DNA of 64,000 bases. It comes from Apostichopus japonicus (Eukaryota > Echinodermata > Holothuroidea > Aspidochirotida > Stichopodidae). The stretch spans positions 25,870,564-25,934,563 of the forward strand of contig NC_092571.1 in assembly GCF_037975245.1 (NCBI RefSeq), written 5' to 3'. How positions within the stretch are numbered: the first letter of the stretch is position 1; every line of letters starts with the position of its first letter. Below the pieces are notes generated by a model. It made no database searches, had not been told where the DNA came from, and worked only from the letters and a program-made list of their open reading frames with translations. Positions 1 through 12,000 of this stretch are shown here, piece by piece. A program made the position numbers and the translations under genes.

Positions 1-27
1 AGTTTATATACAATACAATGATATTAC

Positions 28-199
28 CTGGTCCAATGTGGTGAGGACAGCTCTTCACCACATCCGTAATATTCGCCACCTTTTTGAAGATGGGTATTAC
101 CCTTATTATTGCTCCTTCGGGCGGCTTGGTGGATGTCTTGAAATTGATGGGACACTTCTTCTCGCGATCCACATATAACTTGTGTAGAGTTGCAGAGTA
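28..199 (-). CDS. p53-like: p53-family exon 5: DNA-binding domain with zinc-ligand motif
   Basis: The exon codes 57 residues plus one base. It begins YSATLHKLY and contains KKCPINFK, PPEGAIIRVIPIFKK and ITDVVKSCPHH. The order and spacing match human residues 126-187 and p63/p73, with zinc-ligand Cys198 and His201. Two oddities stand out. The residue matching human R175 is Ser197. The stretch after CPHH is about four residues shorter than in human p53. The exon ends in phase 1 at gtaata, like the human exon 5 donor. Confidence 0.94.
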
Positions 200-3100
200 C
201 TACGATGGAGATACAAGAAAATTCATGAAATTAACTCTTGCAGTATTGTCTTCATGTGATCCCTCACCAATAATCCCTCACTGGTCACAACTTTCTTCCA
301 GTACAGACAGACTTTACCCCCCTGGGAGAAGAATTTCATAGGTTCCATCCCACTGACCCCAATTTCCTTTTATCTTAGCTTTACATGTATTAACATTTAC
401 TGAGGCCCCTGACATGGACTACAACTGTGGACAAACAAATGGGTCAACCACTATGGCTGCAATGATGGATAGATACAAACACTGACACACGCTGCACGGA
501 AGATAAAAGTAGATTTCAACTCGTTAGTTTAAAGAAGTGATATTGTTGGAAACAAAAATTGATTCCTTTGAGTCCCATTAGTTTGGACTGGGTGCACATT
601 CTCCGGGCACAATACAGCGAGAGTACATTATGAACGAAGAGACAGGTTAGTGATGAGGCGAAGTAAATTTTTTGACATTTCTGTAACTTACGGTCCAACT
701 TATTGATTTCTCGGCGTGCTCCCCGCAAGCCTCCAGACTGATTTCAAATTCATAATCTCCCGGCCAAATTTTACTGAAAGTAAGGAGAGAGAAGTGTGTT
801 GAAAATGCAAAGTGTCTCAAAGAAAACAATTTTGATTGAAATCAATTCAAACTTCTGACTAACTTCAGATGCAGAACATGCCAAATAAAGGGAAGGAAAC
901 AGAAAGCATCAAGAATGAACAGAAGTCTTTAAGTTTACTGTATATAACCTGTTAAGTCTTTAATTTTATATGTATAACCTGTTTTGATGATAAAAAGGAA
1001 AACATGTGCATCACTGTTATTTTGTTTGATATTTGAAAAAAATATAAAAAGGCTATAAAATATATTAGGGGAATACTTACTGGGAAGTGTTGTACCCAGA
1101 GCCCTCCAAGATTATTGCTAAGTATTTCCCCTCCCCCCTGGCTCCCTCACACCTACACCCTATCTATACAGTAAAATTAATCCACAGCAACTAGAGGTTA
1201 TAGTTTAATACCATTCGCAAGTATGACCTAGCAAGAGTGCTTAGCGTATAAAAGATGCGCTAGGGACATTACCTTCCAAATCACAGATGGCTGTTGCTGG
1301 ACCTCTCCAAAACTTACCACCCTCATTAGTGTTCGACCGATAATCGGTTAGACAATCGGCATCGGGCCGATTATCAGACAATCGGTAAATAATCGGCATC
1401 GGCAAAATCCATTGCGCTACCGATTAGTTGGAACCGATTATTACGTTCCACATAAAGGATTGTATTTTCCGCGCTTTTGATACACCACAACCACACCGGA
1501 AAAAATTTTTTTGATCATTCGATTCGATGCTATTCATAGCTGGGGAAGGTGCGCTAATCTACCGTGTAACGGTATCGTAAGTCCCTCGCGCGAGTTTGTA
1601 CAAATGCTGTTCGATACACTATCCAGTTTTGGAAGTTAACATCATGCAGTATACCCGCGTAACATCACACAGTATACCCGCGATAAGCTTAGGGGAACGA
1701 CGTATTTTTTTACTTCGCTTGTTGCATCTGACAAAACCACCTGTCATCATGTTAAACGATTGATAAGAAAGAAAAATTGTCTATACAAAATATAATCACC
1801 AAATAAGTATACTTTTGAACCACTTTGCCCGTTTCACCGTAGGTGAAAACTGGAAAGTGAAAACAATAACATTAGGCTTTGTTCATTGTGAGAACTACGT
1901 ACATTAGGCTAGTCTGGCTGAAGAACGGTTGAGCTTCAGAACTGTTAAGTTTGAAAATGCGCCCAAGATTTTACAAATGGCATAAAATGATGAAATCAAG
2001 GCTCCAAATACACCTCAATATCCATAAACACGTTTGGCGACATTCCTCAGAGGTTCTACTGCAAAACATTATTTTGTGATTAGGCAAACATTCTTACGCA
2101 TATTTTTACGAGAAACCCGATGAACTTTTTTCCTATGCCCCATACGTGCTAACAGTAACTAAACTCCTTACCGCAACCGACTAAAAGCAAGTCTGATTTC
2201 CAGTGACACGCCGCGACAAAGTCAATGGGACTTTAGTGTGTGATTTCTCCCACATGTAGTTAAGTCAATGGAGAAGCGCCATTGACTTACTGTGTATGAT
2301 CGTTTGAAACAACGTTCGTTCGATCGGAAGTTTTACCGCGCAGATGGTAATCATTGAAAACTTGAAGCAAACGTTCGGGAATGTTTTATTTTTCATAATA
2401 AAATAAAACTGTTAGTAAACTGCTTATCCACTAAAGAGCCTGTGTAAGAATATGTTACAAATAATGTGGCGTTACATTTCGATCCTGCTATGATCGAAAG
2501 GTCAGGCCAACTTACTCTTAGGCCTACACATTTTTTTCATATCAGATTATATATTTCGATATCAGCTAACGAAATAACGAATGTTTTATTTATTTGCGAT
2601 ATACTTTTTACTTTATTTACGTTGGAGTTGCAACACTGATAATGGTTTTAATAGCAGTTGTAAAACCTAACTTTTTTTGCTTTTCATTTCGTAGCTAATG
2701 GCTACTATTTTCCCCCTTCTGTAGTCTGTACAGTACTGTGTTGTGGCGGGATTGCAATATTGCGACTCCTCGTTATAATCGTACATCGCCCTATGTATGT
2801 ATTACAGTGTTCTTAGAAGTTGGTAATCATGCATAACACTAAATCATACATTAGGCCAGTTCCACGAAAATTTTGAAATAATCGGTAATCGGTAATCGGC
2901 CGATTGTCACAGGAAATAATCGGTAATCGGTAAAACCGATTGTCATACAATCGGTCGAACACTAACCCTCATTGCAGCTGGTAATTTTTAGAAGAGGTCG
3001 AACTACAACATACTCTAAAATCTGTTGATTTGATATGGAACGACCCACCAGTTATATCTACATGTTACACAGGACCCCATCATGCTAACATAGTTAAGTA

Positions 3101-6100
3101 CTTTCGTGAACACTAAGGGCAATGTACAAGTAAAAGTAGCAAATTTCTAGATGTGTACAATGTTAATACTTAGACTCTGTTGTTCCATCAAAGGAATGAC
3201 AATCAAAAAACGTGCAAAATCTGTATTGCTCATCTGAACAAGACAGAGAAGTGCTCACTTGGATGGCAGCTGTTGTATCGCAGCCCCGTGCTGCGGGTCC
3301 GGCCCGGGGAGGGGAGACTGAATGCTGACGGCTCCAGGAGATGTGGTCATTTCTGACAATTGGTCCAGACCACTGTCCACAGAAGGGAATGTTAAGGTAG
3401 GATTTGGTGGTTGTGGAAAAGTAGGCAGCTGCTAAAAGATAATATTTTTAAGAAGAGTAAAATACATGAATTTCATTTTTAATCGGGAGACAAGGTCTCC
3501 GGAGCGCGAGGGAGAGTATGCTCTACATGTATCTAGTACAGTTACGAAAGTTAATGGCAAAGTATACATCAGCACTCACTCAATCACCCCACCCGCACAT
3601 GCACAGTAGGTCCTACTGTGGACCAAGTACTGTATGTACAATAAACGCCCCACAAGCACATGTATGGCAAAAATAATGTCTTCTCAAATAGTCCTCCAAT
3701 TAAGAGGGACATTAAAATTGTCGGCTGTAGCCTTACAAAAGTAATTTATAACTCATCATTCATGAAGCGACCGGAAAAGAGGGTTCGACAGAAAAGTACA
3801 GTTGAATATAACCATGGATGTTTTACATCCCTCCTTGCTTCCTTCATGCAACTGAAAACTCAGGATGTTGTTGGTACAGTACAGTATATTCTTTGAAATA
3901 CAACAACAAGTGCTGTTTAGTGCAACAGAAACGTCCCTTTCACTTGATTCCTTGAATATGTAACACCTTACAAATTATACGATATATGAATGTAAAAATC
4001 TAGGTTAGCGAGTTAAATTTTTTTCTAAATACTATCCCCAATATACAGTAAATGTTCAATTAATACAAACTATGCTAATTTTGAGGACTTTGCTAGAAAG
4101 TAACATTTCTTTTAACGATGTACTTAACAAACTTCCCCCTGATCGCAATTGGTTTTTCTGATTTTTTTTTATTTACTGTAGGATATCTGTTGTCAAATTG
4201 CAAAATAAACATTGCAATATTCTCGTCACTGTTTGCAGAACCAAAGGTCACTATCCACCCCTGGATTAAATCTACTTATATATATTAACGACTGCATTGA
4301 AAATAATTATAAGCCTGAATGGTACTCTCCCATCCCCCCACCCCCCCCCCCGACTCCAGCCTTAACCTACTCCCTTCACCATTATCCCCATACTAAGGGT
4401 AAGAATACACTTATCCATTCACTACCAATGTTACACATGAGAGTTGGTAGGAAAAAGTTAACTGTTAAGATTTTGTAAATATAGTAATTATATATGAATT
4501 ATTCTCATTATAAGTACTATGTACACAAGTATGGTTCCAGTGTAGAAAACGTACAGGATCTTTAAACTTGAATGGATGGCAATTTGACCATCTCTGCGAT
4601 GCGATACTGGATAAATTATTCCCTGGAAGAAAGTAGATGGAAATGAGGAAGGGTGGGGTGAGGGTTTTAAAAAAGTATGTCAATCCACTGAAATTTAAAT
4701 AGTAGGAAATTGAGCATTTGATTTCAAAAATGTTTACTTCTAAAAAGTTTTTACCAGTTATTTGACCTAAAATGACTTGCATTTGCAAAATTACTGTATG
4801 TAAACTCTCCAATGTTCTATGAGTTTTTTGTTATCAATATATATAAATTAAGTTACTTCCCTTTGCCCTGTATTTTATTGTCAACCAAGTCTAGTCAGAA
4901 AGAAATGGAGAAACAGGTTGTGAATTTCACTTATTAAGTGTATTTTGTAAGTATAGAAATGGATGGCTTTTCTTTCTATCTTGGCCTTTGATGTTACCAG
5001 CGCTACACATAGGTACCAACTACGGTCTGAACCCTCCCAGGAACCAACCAGAGATACAGTATTTTTGTAACATTATAAAAACATTTCATGCCATATGTTT
5101 GCAGTATTTATGGTCTAATGCCATCATCCCACGCTCTACAAACCAATGTTTATAGTGCAAACATGGCTCATCCCCACTGCACAGTGCTTAATATGCTATA
5201 AGGAAATCCACAGTACTCATAATGACTGTACTGTACTGTGTAAGTGTAGTCTTGTTCTTTGCTATTTACTTGCATGGAGGGATGTACATGTTTACTGTAC
5301 AGGGAATAACGTATCCAGCATCGCATCGCAAAAATGCCATACATAATGATGAAATGGCTATAAACAAGTGCGCAAAGATGTCTACATAACAGTTCTTATA
5401 CACAGGGACCATGTACTATTTTCATATTGGAGAGACAAACTTTCAGGGCCTTCAAAACTGCTACACCAGTTTCGAACACTAAATTAATCCCTACCATAAA
5501 ACTGCACCGTACAATTGTCGTACGACTAGCTCTTGAAAGAAAACCTATATAATGCGCTTCATTGAGCCGTTCTAACAAAATACTTTTGACCAAACAGATC
5601 AACCTGGACTAGGCCTCTAGACTCGACCTTCCTCCTCATCCAGTTATTGTGTTGGCTCAACTTGTTTCCTTAACTTTAGACTTTACAGTCTATGTGGTAT
5701 TGAGACTGTATTTAAGACAGCATTGTTGTACCAGTATGTAATATGAGCCACAATTAAGACTACTACCACAGATAATACACTTTCCAGACCAGATTTCTTC
5801 CCCATAGTGTACATTGTATACTGCACAGTTACAGTCAATCTCAAAGTTGTTGGTTAACTAACTGCTAAAAATATATACACCAAGTTAGGCCTAGTGGATA
5901 AATATTGTAGGTACCATAACATACGTAAGTAATTCTTAAAAGATTTGTAAAATGTCTTGAAGAAACATTTGAATTCATACATTTGTCTGTTAAAAATATC
6001 TATCCTCCAAAGACATTTGAAGTAATACATTTGTCTGAAAATATTTATCCCCCAAACACAATCAACATTCACGTAGATCAGGTCTTACGTATGAAACAGC

Positions 6101-9065
6101 TAACGATTGCTTTCCAGTCACCACAGTTACATAAAAAAATCCATTCTTATTCCATGGACTGTCAGTATAAAGAATTCCTACAAAGGGGACATAAATTAGA
6201 CCATGGTACCGTACAAACAAGTTTCCCCCCCCCCCAAAAAAAAAAACACCTTGGGTACAAAATAAGTCATAATTCCTAACATGCATGCTTGAGCATTCAA
6301 CATGTTACCATGGCAATATCAATGTAAGTGAGCAACTAGAGCAGCACAGGTGTATTAGGCTTGCCTCACCCTCCCCTTGCATGTAACATGAGCAGAGCTG
6401 CTTATTCACCTAAGACAGAAATAAATAAATTTACCTGCTTGACATGACTTGACTGTCAGTGCCTATCTTATCTATAATAAGTCAGTATGTTATATTTGTT
6501 AACAACATTCAAATATTTATAGAATTGCCAAAAACAAAAAGGGTTTCCTCACCTGAATGTCCTTTGATTGCACTTCCCAAAATTAAAACAGAATACATTA
6601 AAAAACATTTTCGCTTCATATTTAGCCCACACTAACTCTTTAGCCATGAAAGCTATATGTACATGTACTGTACAGTGCTTGCAATATTGCCAAGCACAGC
6701 ACAGTACACAAGCAATACAGTAATACTAAAAGAATGTCATCATCATGCACTCATGAATAATCAATAGCACACACAGGCCACACCCACAAAAAAATCACAC
6801 AACCAATCACTTTGTCAGAAATGATGCCACATCCACAAACTATCCAATCAGAAGAGAGTTGACAGTTACTTGGGGGAGAAAAAAGGAAATATCCAGGGAC
6901 TTCCCCCTAGAACACACAACATGTCTAGACTTGTTGTGTGTGTTTGTTATGATCAGCTGATCACAGAGCACTATCCAGGGAAGCTGTTTTGGTATTAATC
7001 TCAGAGCAAAATGCATGACTAGAGAACAGCATACTGGAGATTGCTGCCTCTGCATCTCTCAATACCATGTACACACACATATATATATATAAATATATAC
7101 AGTATATATGGCACAAGTTCAAAGGGGTTATTTTTATTTCTACGACAAAACCAATGATAATTTCAGAAACAAAAGCGATTGATTAAGAAAAACTGCTCTA
7201 ATAACTGGATAACTTATTAATTGTATGGTACTGTAATAATGCTGAGGAAATATGTTCACTTTATTGACACAGAGAGCTTTAAACTAGCAGGAGTTTACAC
7301 TCAGTGATAGGTAGACTCCAGAGCCTTCTTTCTGGGTTTTCTTGGCATTTGAAGCAAAACCTTAAGTCGCTTTTTACATCATCCCAGTACAATCATGGCT
7401 GTTGAAGGGAGGAGTTACTGGCTAAAGCCTTACACAGTAAGCTCTCAAGCAAGCCCTTGTAGATTAGAACTTAATTATACTTACGTTGGAATTTGTAAAT
7501 TGGAATTGGTCAATTTGCAATTCCAATTCCCGCTGGTTAAACAAGGAATCTTCGTCTAACTCCTGGACATGAAGTTGAACTGTTTGATCATTCATAGTCG
7601 AGCTAAAAAAGCAAATTTATGGATAAAAGATAAACACACAGAGACAGATGGATGGATGGACGGACATATAGATAGATAAATAAATAATTAATAGAAATAA
7701 ATAAGTTCTAGAAATAAATAACTAAATAATAATCAAGTAACACTGTATCATGAATATCCAATAAAATGTCTAACTTTAACCATATATTATGCTACAGTAT
7801 TAAACCTTCCAAGTTCTGAATGTACTGACAAAGTTTGCAATCTTGATTCACCAATACCAAGCTGATACCAAGCCAATACTGAAAAAAGGAGGGTTCAAAG
7901 AAAAACATTTTTACACACAAGACAGTAATAGCACCAGAGCAATGTGCACAGGAGGTCATCGTAGGCCTTAAAGCAGCATTTTGCGTCCTCGACTATGGTA
8001 TTTCTCAACCTCACTGACTCCACTATGCCATAACGACATACATAACTAGCTTATCTATTTATATTTTACTTCAAATGGTGGCATAAAAGTCGAAAAAATT
8101 GCAACTTTTAACTGTGTTGTGCTCCAAGATATTTTCCGTTGGGAACCCAAAAAACCTCGCCCATAATATGAATATTTAAACACTACGAACGTCATTGACA
8201 GATACGTAATATAACACCACGCTTGATTTGTGTACAGTCTATATGGCAGTTCTACCAGGGAGTTGTACCAACGCAAAGTCTTGAATCTATTTTTAGCAAC
8301 GGCTCATAACTAAACCTGCATCTCTGATTGGTTGAATTCAAACTAGTGGGTTTGGGAACTGAATGCGATTTAATTTTGTATGTGGAATACTCGCTAATTA
8401 ACGTTTTTGGCAGGGAAAAACTTGGCTAATATCTTAATTTGCTGTTTTGTGATTTGATGTATGTAAAAAACTCGATGGACATGTCAAAAAAGTAGAAAAC
8501 GGCGACCAAATGCAAAATGCTCATGAATAAACATACTATTCACTGATTGGTGGAATTCAAACTAGTGGATTTGGAGACATGAAAACTTTGTCGAGGACAC
8601 TTTTACTCGTTATCGATATAAATCGTTAATTACTCGCTAATTAACGCTCTTGGCAGGATGAAACTTGGATGGTATCTTAGTTTGCTGTTTTATGATTGAT
8701 ACATGTAAAAAAATCGATGCACATGTTAAAAAGGTGGAAAAAAGCGACCCAACGCAAAATGCTGCTTTAAGGGTTGCATCCCCACCATGGCCAATAAATA
8801 CAAAATTATGGGCAGATCTTTCTTCTTGTTCTTTCTTGCTGGCTGGACTAAAACATTTAGGTCTGGGGTACGCCTATTGAGACCCTGTGATGGCAAGGAC
8901 AACCCAAGATGAGCCATCACTACGACTCATCAAAGTGTGTCGGGTTAGTTTGTTGTTATTTCTGGTCAAGAACAATGCAATAAAATGTAATACTTACAAA
9001 ACCTCATTGAACTCTTGCGAGTTCCACAGCTGGTTAAATGCAGCAGTTGCGGATTGGTCTGCCAT
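28..9065 (-). CDS. p53-like: p53/p63/p73-family transcription factor gene, 5' part (five exons, runs off the left edge)
   Basis: The exons are 8998-9065, 7485-7602, 3259-3431, 692-773 and 28-199. Joined, they give about 204 residues with every GT-AG junction in phase (2, 0, 2, 0, then 1 at the open end). The order is an FNQLW transactivation box (residues 10-14), a Pro/Gln-rich linker (about 63-119) and the N-terminal half of the p53 DNA-binding domain (from about 119), ending with CPHH (C198, H201), which matches human zinc ligands C176 and H179. The last two splice sites sit where human p53 exons 4/5 and 5/6 join, with the same phases. In known family members this protein is a nuclear tetrameric activator in DNA-damage or germline surveillance. 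The C-terminal half of the domain, the tetramerisation domain and any SAM domain lie outside the window, so p53-type cannot be told from p63/p73-type. Confidence 0.93.
692..773 (-). CDS. p53-like: p53-family exon 4: start of the DNA-binding domain
   Basis: The exon codes 27 residues plus one base, with acceptor tttcag and donor gtaagt. The peptide includes WPGDYEFEISL and EKSISWT. It aligns with the first strand and L1 loop of p53-family domains (YPGPxxFxVSF ... KSATWT in p63). Lys142 corresponds to human DNA-contact residue K120. The exon ends exactly between Thr and Tyr, the position and phase of the human TP53 exon 4/5 junction. Confidence 0.93.
1327..2964. mobile_element. Non-autonomous hAT-like element in intron 3 of the p53-family gene
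   Basis: The ends are inverted, each starting TAGTGTTCGACCGAT with further CAATCGG-type repeats just inside. The element is flanked by an 8-bp direct repeat, accctcat, at 1319-1326 and 2965-2972, as expected for hAT transposition. No transposase reading frame remains in the 1,638 bp. Both ends are packed with short CCGATTATCGG-type motifs. The element also holds a 35-bp motif near 2483-2520 that recurs downstream of both Ig-receptor genes. Confidence 0.85.
3259..3431 (-). CDS. p53-like: p53-family exon 3: Pro-rich linker
   Basis: The exon is GC-richer than its surroundings and codes 57 residues plus two bases. It is rich in Pro, Gln and Ser, including QLPTFPQPPNP and PLPGPDPQHG, like the linker before the DNA-binding domain in p63 and p73. 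The donor is gtgagc. The acceptor reads TAGCAG, a tandem NAG pair that could add or drop one Gln. It joins exon 4 through an Asn codon, giving PSN just before the WPG of the DNA-binding domain, as PSN precedes the YPG of vertebrate p63/p73. Confidence 0.88.
4573..5337. mobile_element. Possible MITE: inverted repeats in intron 2 of the p53-family gene
   Basis: A 30-bp sequence around 4594-4624 (starting GCGATGCGAT and ending TTATTCCCTG) recurs inverted at about 5300-5331 with roughly 27 of 30 matches, and weaker similarity extends outward. The spacing suggests a 740-bp inverted-repeat element. I could not find a convincing target-site duplication. Confidence 0.45.
6917..6936. promoter_or_regulatory. 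Candidate p53-family response element in intron 2
   Basis: Two adjacent decamers with no spacer, CAACATGTCT and AGACTTGTTG, each match 9 of 10 positions of the p53 half-site RRRCWWGYYY. The site lies in a near-perfect palindrome spanning about 6912-6940. Its place inside a p53-family gene makes autoregulation possible. The match comes from the sequence; function is an inference. Confidence 0.4.
7485..7602 (-). CDS. p53-like: p53-family exon 2: acidic/Gln-rich N-terminal segment
   Basis: The exon is bounded by a T-rich acceptor ending TAG and a consensus donor gtaagt. It codes 39 residues plus the last base of a split codon and stays open only in the phase set by exon 1. The segment is acidic and Gln-rich (for example QELDEDSLF), as expected for the rest of a transactivation region. 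It has an internal Met at its third codon that could serve an N-terminally shortened form. Confidence 0.85.
7641..7735. repeat. GATG/GATA/AAATA simple repeat
   Basis: Degenerate tetranucleotide repeats run from GATGGATGGA through GATAGATA to AAATAAATAA, in intron 1 of the p53-family gene next to exon 2. Confidence 0.7.
7972..8766. mobile_element. TTAA-flanked MITE in intron 1 of the p53-family gene
   Basis: Inverted termini AGCAGCATTTTGCGT are flanked by TTAA on both sides (7968-7971 and 8767-8770), the target duplication of piggyBac and Kolobok elements. Inside, a segment of about 220 bp occurs as a diverged direct duplication (about 8320-8520 and 8545-8750, both with GAATTCAAACTAGTGG). There is no coding capacity. 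The superfamily cannot be settled from the ends alone. Confidence 0.7.
8998..9065 (-). CDS. p53-like: p53-family exon 1: start codon and transactivation box
   Basis: The start codon is at 9063-9065 and the exon codes 22 residues plus two bases. It contains FNQLWNSQEF, which fits the FxxLW helix by which p53-family activators bind MDM2 and coactivators. The position of human L26 is not hydrophobic here. The exon ends at a consensus donor (gtaagta) and the split codon is completed as Phe by exon 2. The 5' UTR continues to higher coordinates. An ATTAG just upstream could be an acceptor from a separate leader exon, so the transcription start is not fixed. Confidence 0.85.
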
Positions 9066-9099
9066 TTCGTCGGGAGAGGATGGATATATGTTTCGCTAA

Positions 9100-12000
9100 T
9101 GTCTCAGCAACTTACGATCCCTGGGAAAGTAACACAATCCATTGAGTTAACTTAAGCTTGCTGGGCAACCCCCTATTGCGGGAAATGTATTTACGTGGTA
9201 CTGTTTTGTTTAAGATCTACTGTATAAGCACAGTGCTACACGAATCCATGCAATAATGCGCTGTACCTACTGGATAGATTGTGTTCGTTAAAGTATTTAA
9301 AAACTTACTTATTTATCTATTTCTTCGCTGCTCTTAGATCACAAGGTTAACTTCGTTGATCACCAATTCAATCCCCCAGATATCGATTAAGTTGTAATTC
9401 GTAAGCAAACCTCAATGGCTGTTTGGATCTACAGTACAGTATAACCTCTAATGCACATTAAGCATGATAAGTTTTTCTATTACACCTTCCATCGACACCA
9501 AAAATCTTAAAGCACTTGACAGAATTCTACCCTCCCCTTCCCTTCCCTGCCCTTTCACTACCCCACCCCTTCCCCTGAAAAAAAGAACCATACTGAACAT
9601 TGAACCATGACAATGTGTTGCTACCTTCACTCTTACACTATCGTTCAAGACATGTCACTTGTACAAGTCCGAGAAGAGGACCAGTGAGTGAATATTGATT
9701 TATTCCATGGACCGTAGTTCTAAGTTTAAAAATAGATATATCTGTACAAAATCATCCCAAAGAACTTCAACTTTTCATAGCTTCACATACAGTATATCAC
9801 GACATACATCACTACATACAGTATATCACAACATAAATGGGTAGAGTAGAATCCTTTCGAGACGCTGTCAGTGCATGCTTCCATGGCAATCACAAATTTT
9901 TAAAGCCAAACGTGCCAAGAATTAATCAAAGTTAAAGAAATTTAATAATTACTTAATTTCTCTGTGCTTTGCAAGTTTTGTTGAGCTGGTAATATAGAAC
10001 TATTTACTGTACTCACAGTAAGCTTACAATTGACCTGATTAAGACATCCTACAATACTACATTGTAGGTGCTTGCACCAATGTGGAAAATACTGATCATT
10101 AAAAAAATTACAGAATTCATTCAATTCAAAAAATTTAAAAAAGACTTGCCACAAAGGGAAGTCAGAAAGTTTGCAAAGTTTCTCACATTTCCTTCATGAT
10201 TTGAAAGGAAAACTTCACTACTTTATTAGCCTAGCAAAGAAACTGCATTGTCAGGAGTACTTGGTTCAAATACTATACAAACTTTCAAAGTTTACCAAAA
10301 AATCAACTGAAAAGGTTGCTCTAATTTCTACATGGTGATTCATGTGATTTTTTTTTGTAATTTAAAACCTGTTGTCTTCCATTATTAAACTCTAAACTTG
10401 ATTTAGGAAATTTGAAAATAAAGCAACAGAGCTTCAATATATTGATATTTGTATCTAAACATTCAGCAAACTTATCTAATTAATGGAATTAAATTAACTG
10501 CAAGTGTTGTCCTCCAACATAAGGAAAACAAGACAGTGACTGCATAGTACGAATGTTTACAAACTTTAATGATATCATAGCAGGGCGGCACTTTTCTCTA
10601 ACACACACACACGTTACATATTCGACTTTAGAAATATACTTACAGAAAACGCTCAACCTCGACAAAATTTGCAGAGAATAATACCAAGACTAATAGTAAT
10701 TTGCCTATAATGGAAATTTACATGTATTCTAATGTACATAACATAAAGTAGTTTAACAACCAAGATTGATAGCATGTCGATTTCGTTTTGAACTCAATTG
10801 TAAACATGTTTGACCATGGCATACAAATTCCTTTACATTGTGTACTCACATCTCAACTTGCAAGGCCGAATTTCTTCACACACTCAGTTTGCCCGATAAT
10901 ACTGCACATGTGCTCAACAATAGTTTGTAACGTTAAATGCAACGCAGATTTCCAACTTAGGACAACACCGTGCTGGACTGTAACCTCAGCTACTGAATAT
11001 CCTCGTGCCAAAGTTCAAGTATTGTAGAACTATTACAGGCTAATACAGTACAGTTTAAACGTACAGTATATATATGCAGTCATCATGAATTAAGTCCACA
11101 TGGTAGCATACCACACAGTACAGACAGACAGACAAATGAGTTGGTGACCTTTCAGCTATTGTTTAGACTTGCTAAAATTACCCTCTGACAACAAGCTTTT
11201 CAGTTTGTTTAAAAACAATTTACATTTTCAGTTTGGTTCAAAACAATTTCCAAACTACCTATTACTATGTACAGTACAGTAACTCAACATTAGATTTCAA
11301 TTAATTAACCTATTTTTAAGCCCCAAAGCCATCCTCCTCCGTCCTGGGTTTGGTCTAAATTCTGCTGGCAAACAAAGTTTTATGAGCAAATATTTTAATA
11401 ATTGTCCCATTTTTCAACATCCCTCAACATTTCAGACACTTTGAATAATTGGTATTTATTATGATAAACTTAATACAGTGGAGTTTACATAACGCCAAAT
11501 CAGAAACAAAAAGTAACCGCTCCAGGGGCTTAACAACACAAGTCAATCGCCATGAACAAGTCAAAGAAATGAGTAAATGTTAGCTTGTCACACAACATAA
11601 ACATCAATGCAGATCGATTCAGGAAATTCACCGTATTTATGAAACTAAAAGAAAAGATTTAGTGTTCATGAAATTGCTCACATAGTTTTACTGAATATAC
11701 AGTTTTAGAATAATTTTGTCTTTTCGTTTTATTAATATACTGTACACTGCACTGTACAATATTTTGCAATTTACAAATATTCCAAACATCAGGTTTTATG
11801 CTATCAGGATGCTGTTTGTCTATCGAGTACCTGTACTGTAGGTGATTCAATAACTGTAAAAGCTTTACTCACGAATCACATACTTGTACGATACGAAACA
11901 ATACGATACTGTGAACACTACAGTACATGGAATACGATGAAGTCAAACACGGTGGAATAAATTTAACATTTGACGTATGATAAATGCATCGTCTTTTGGG

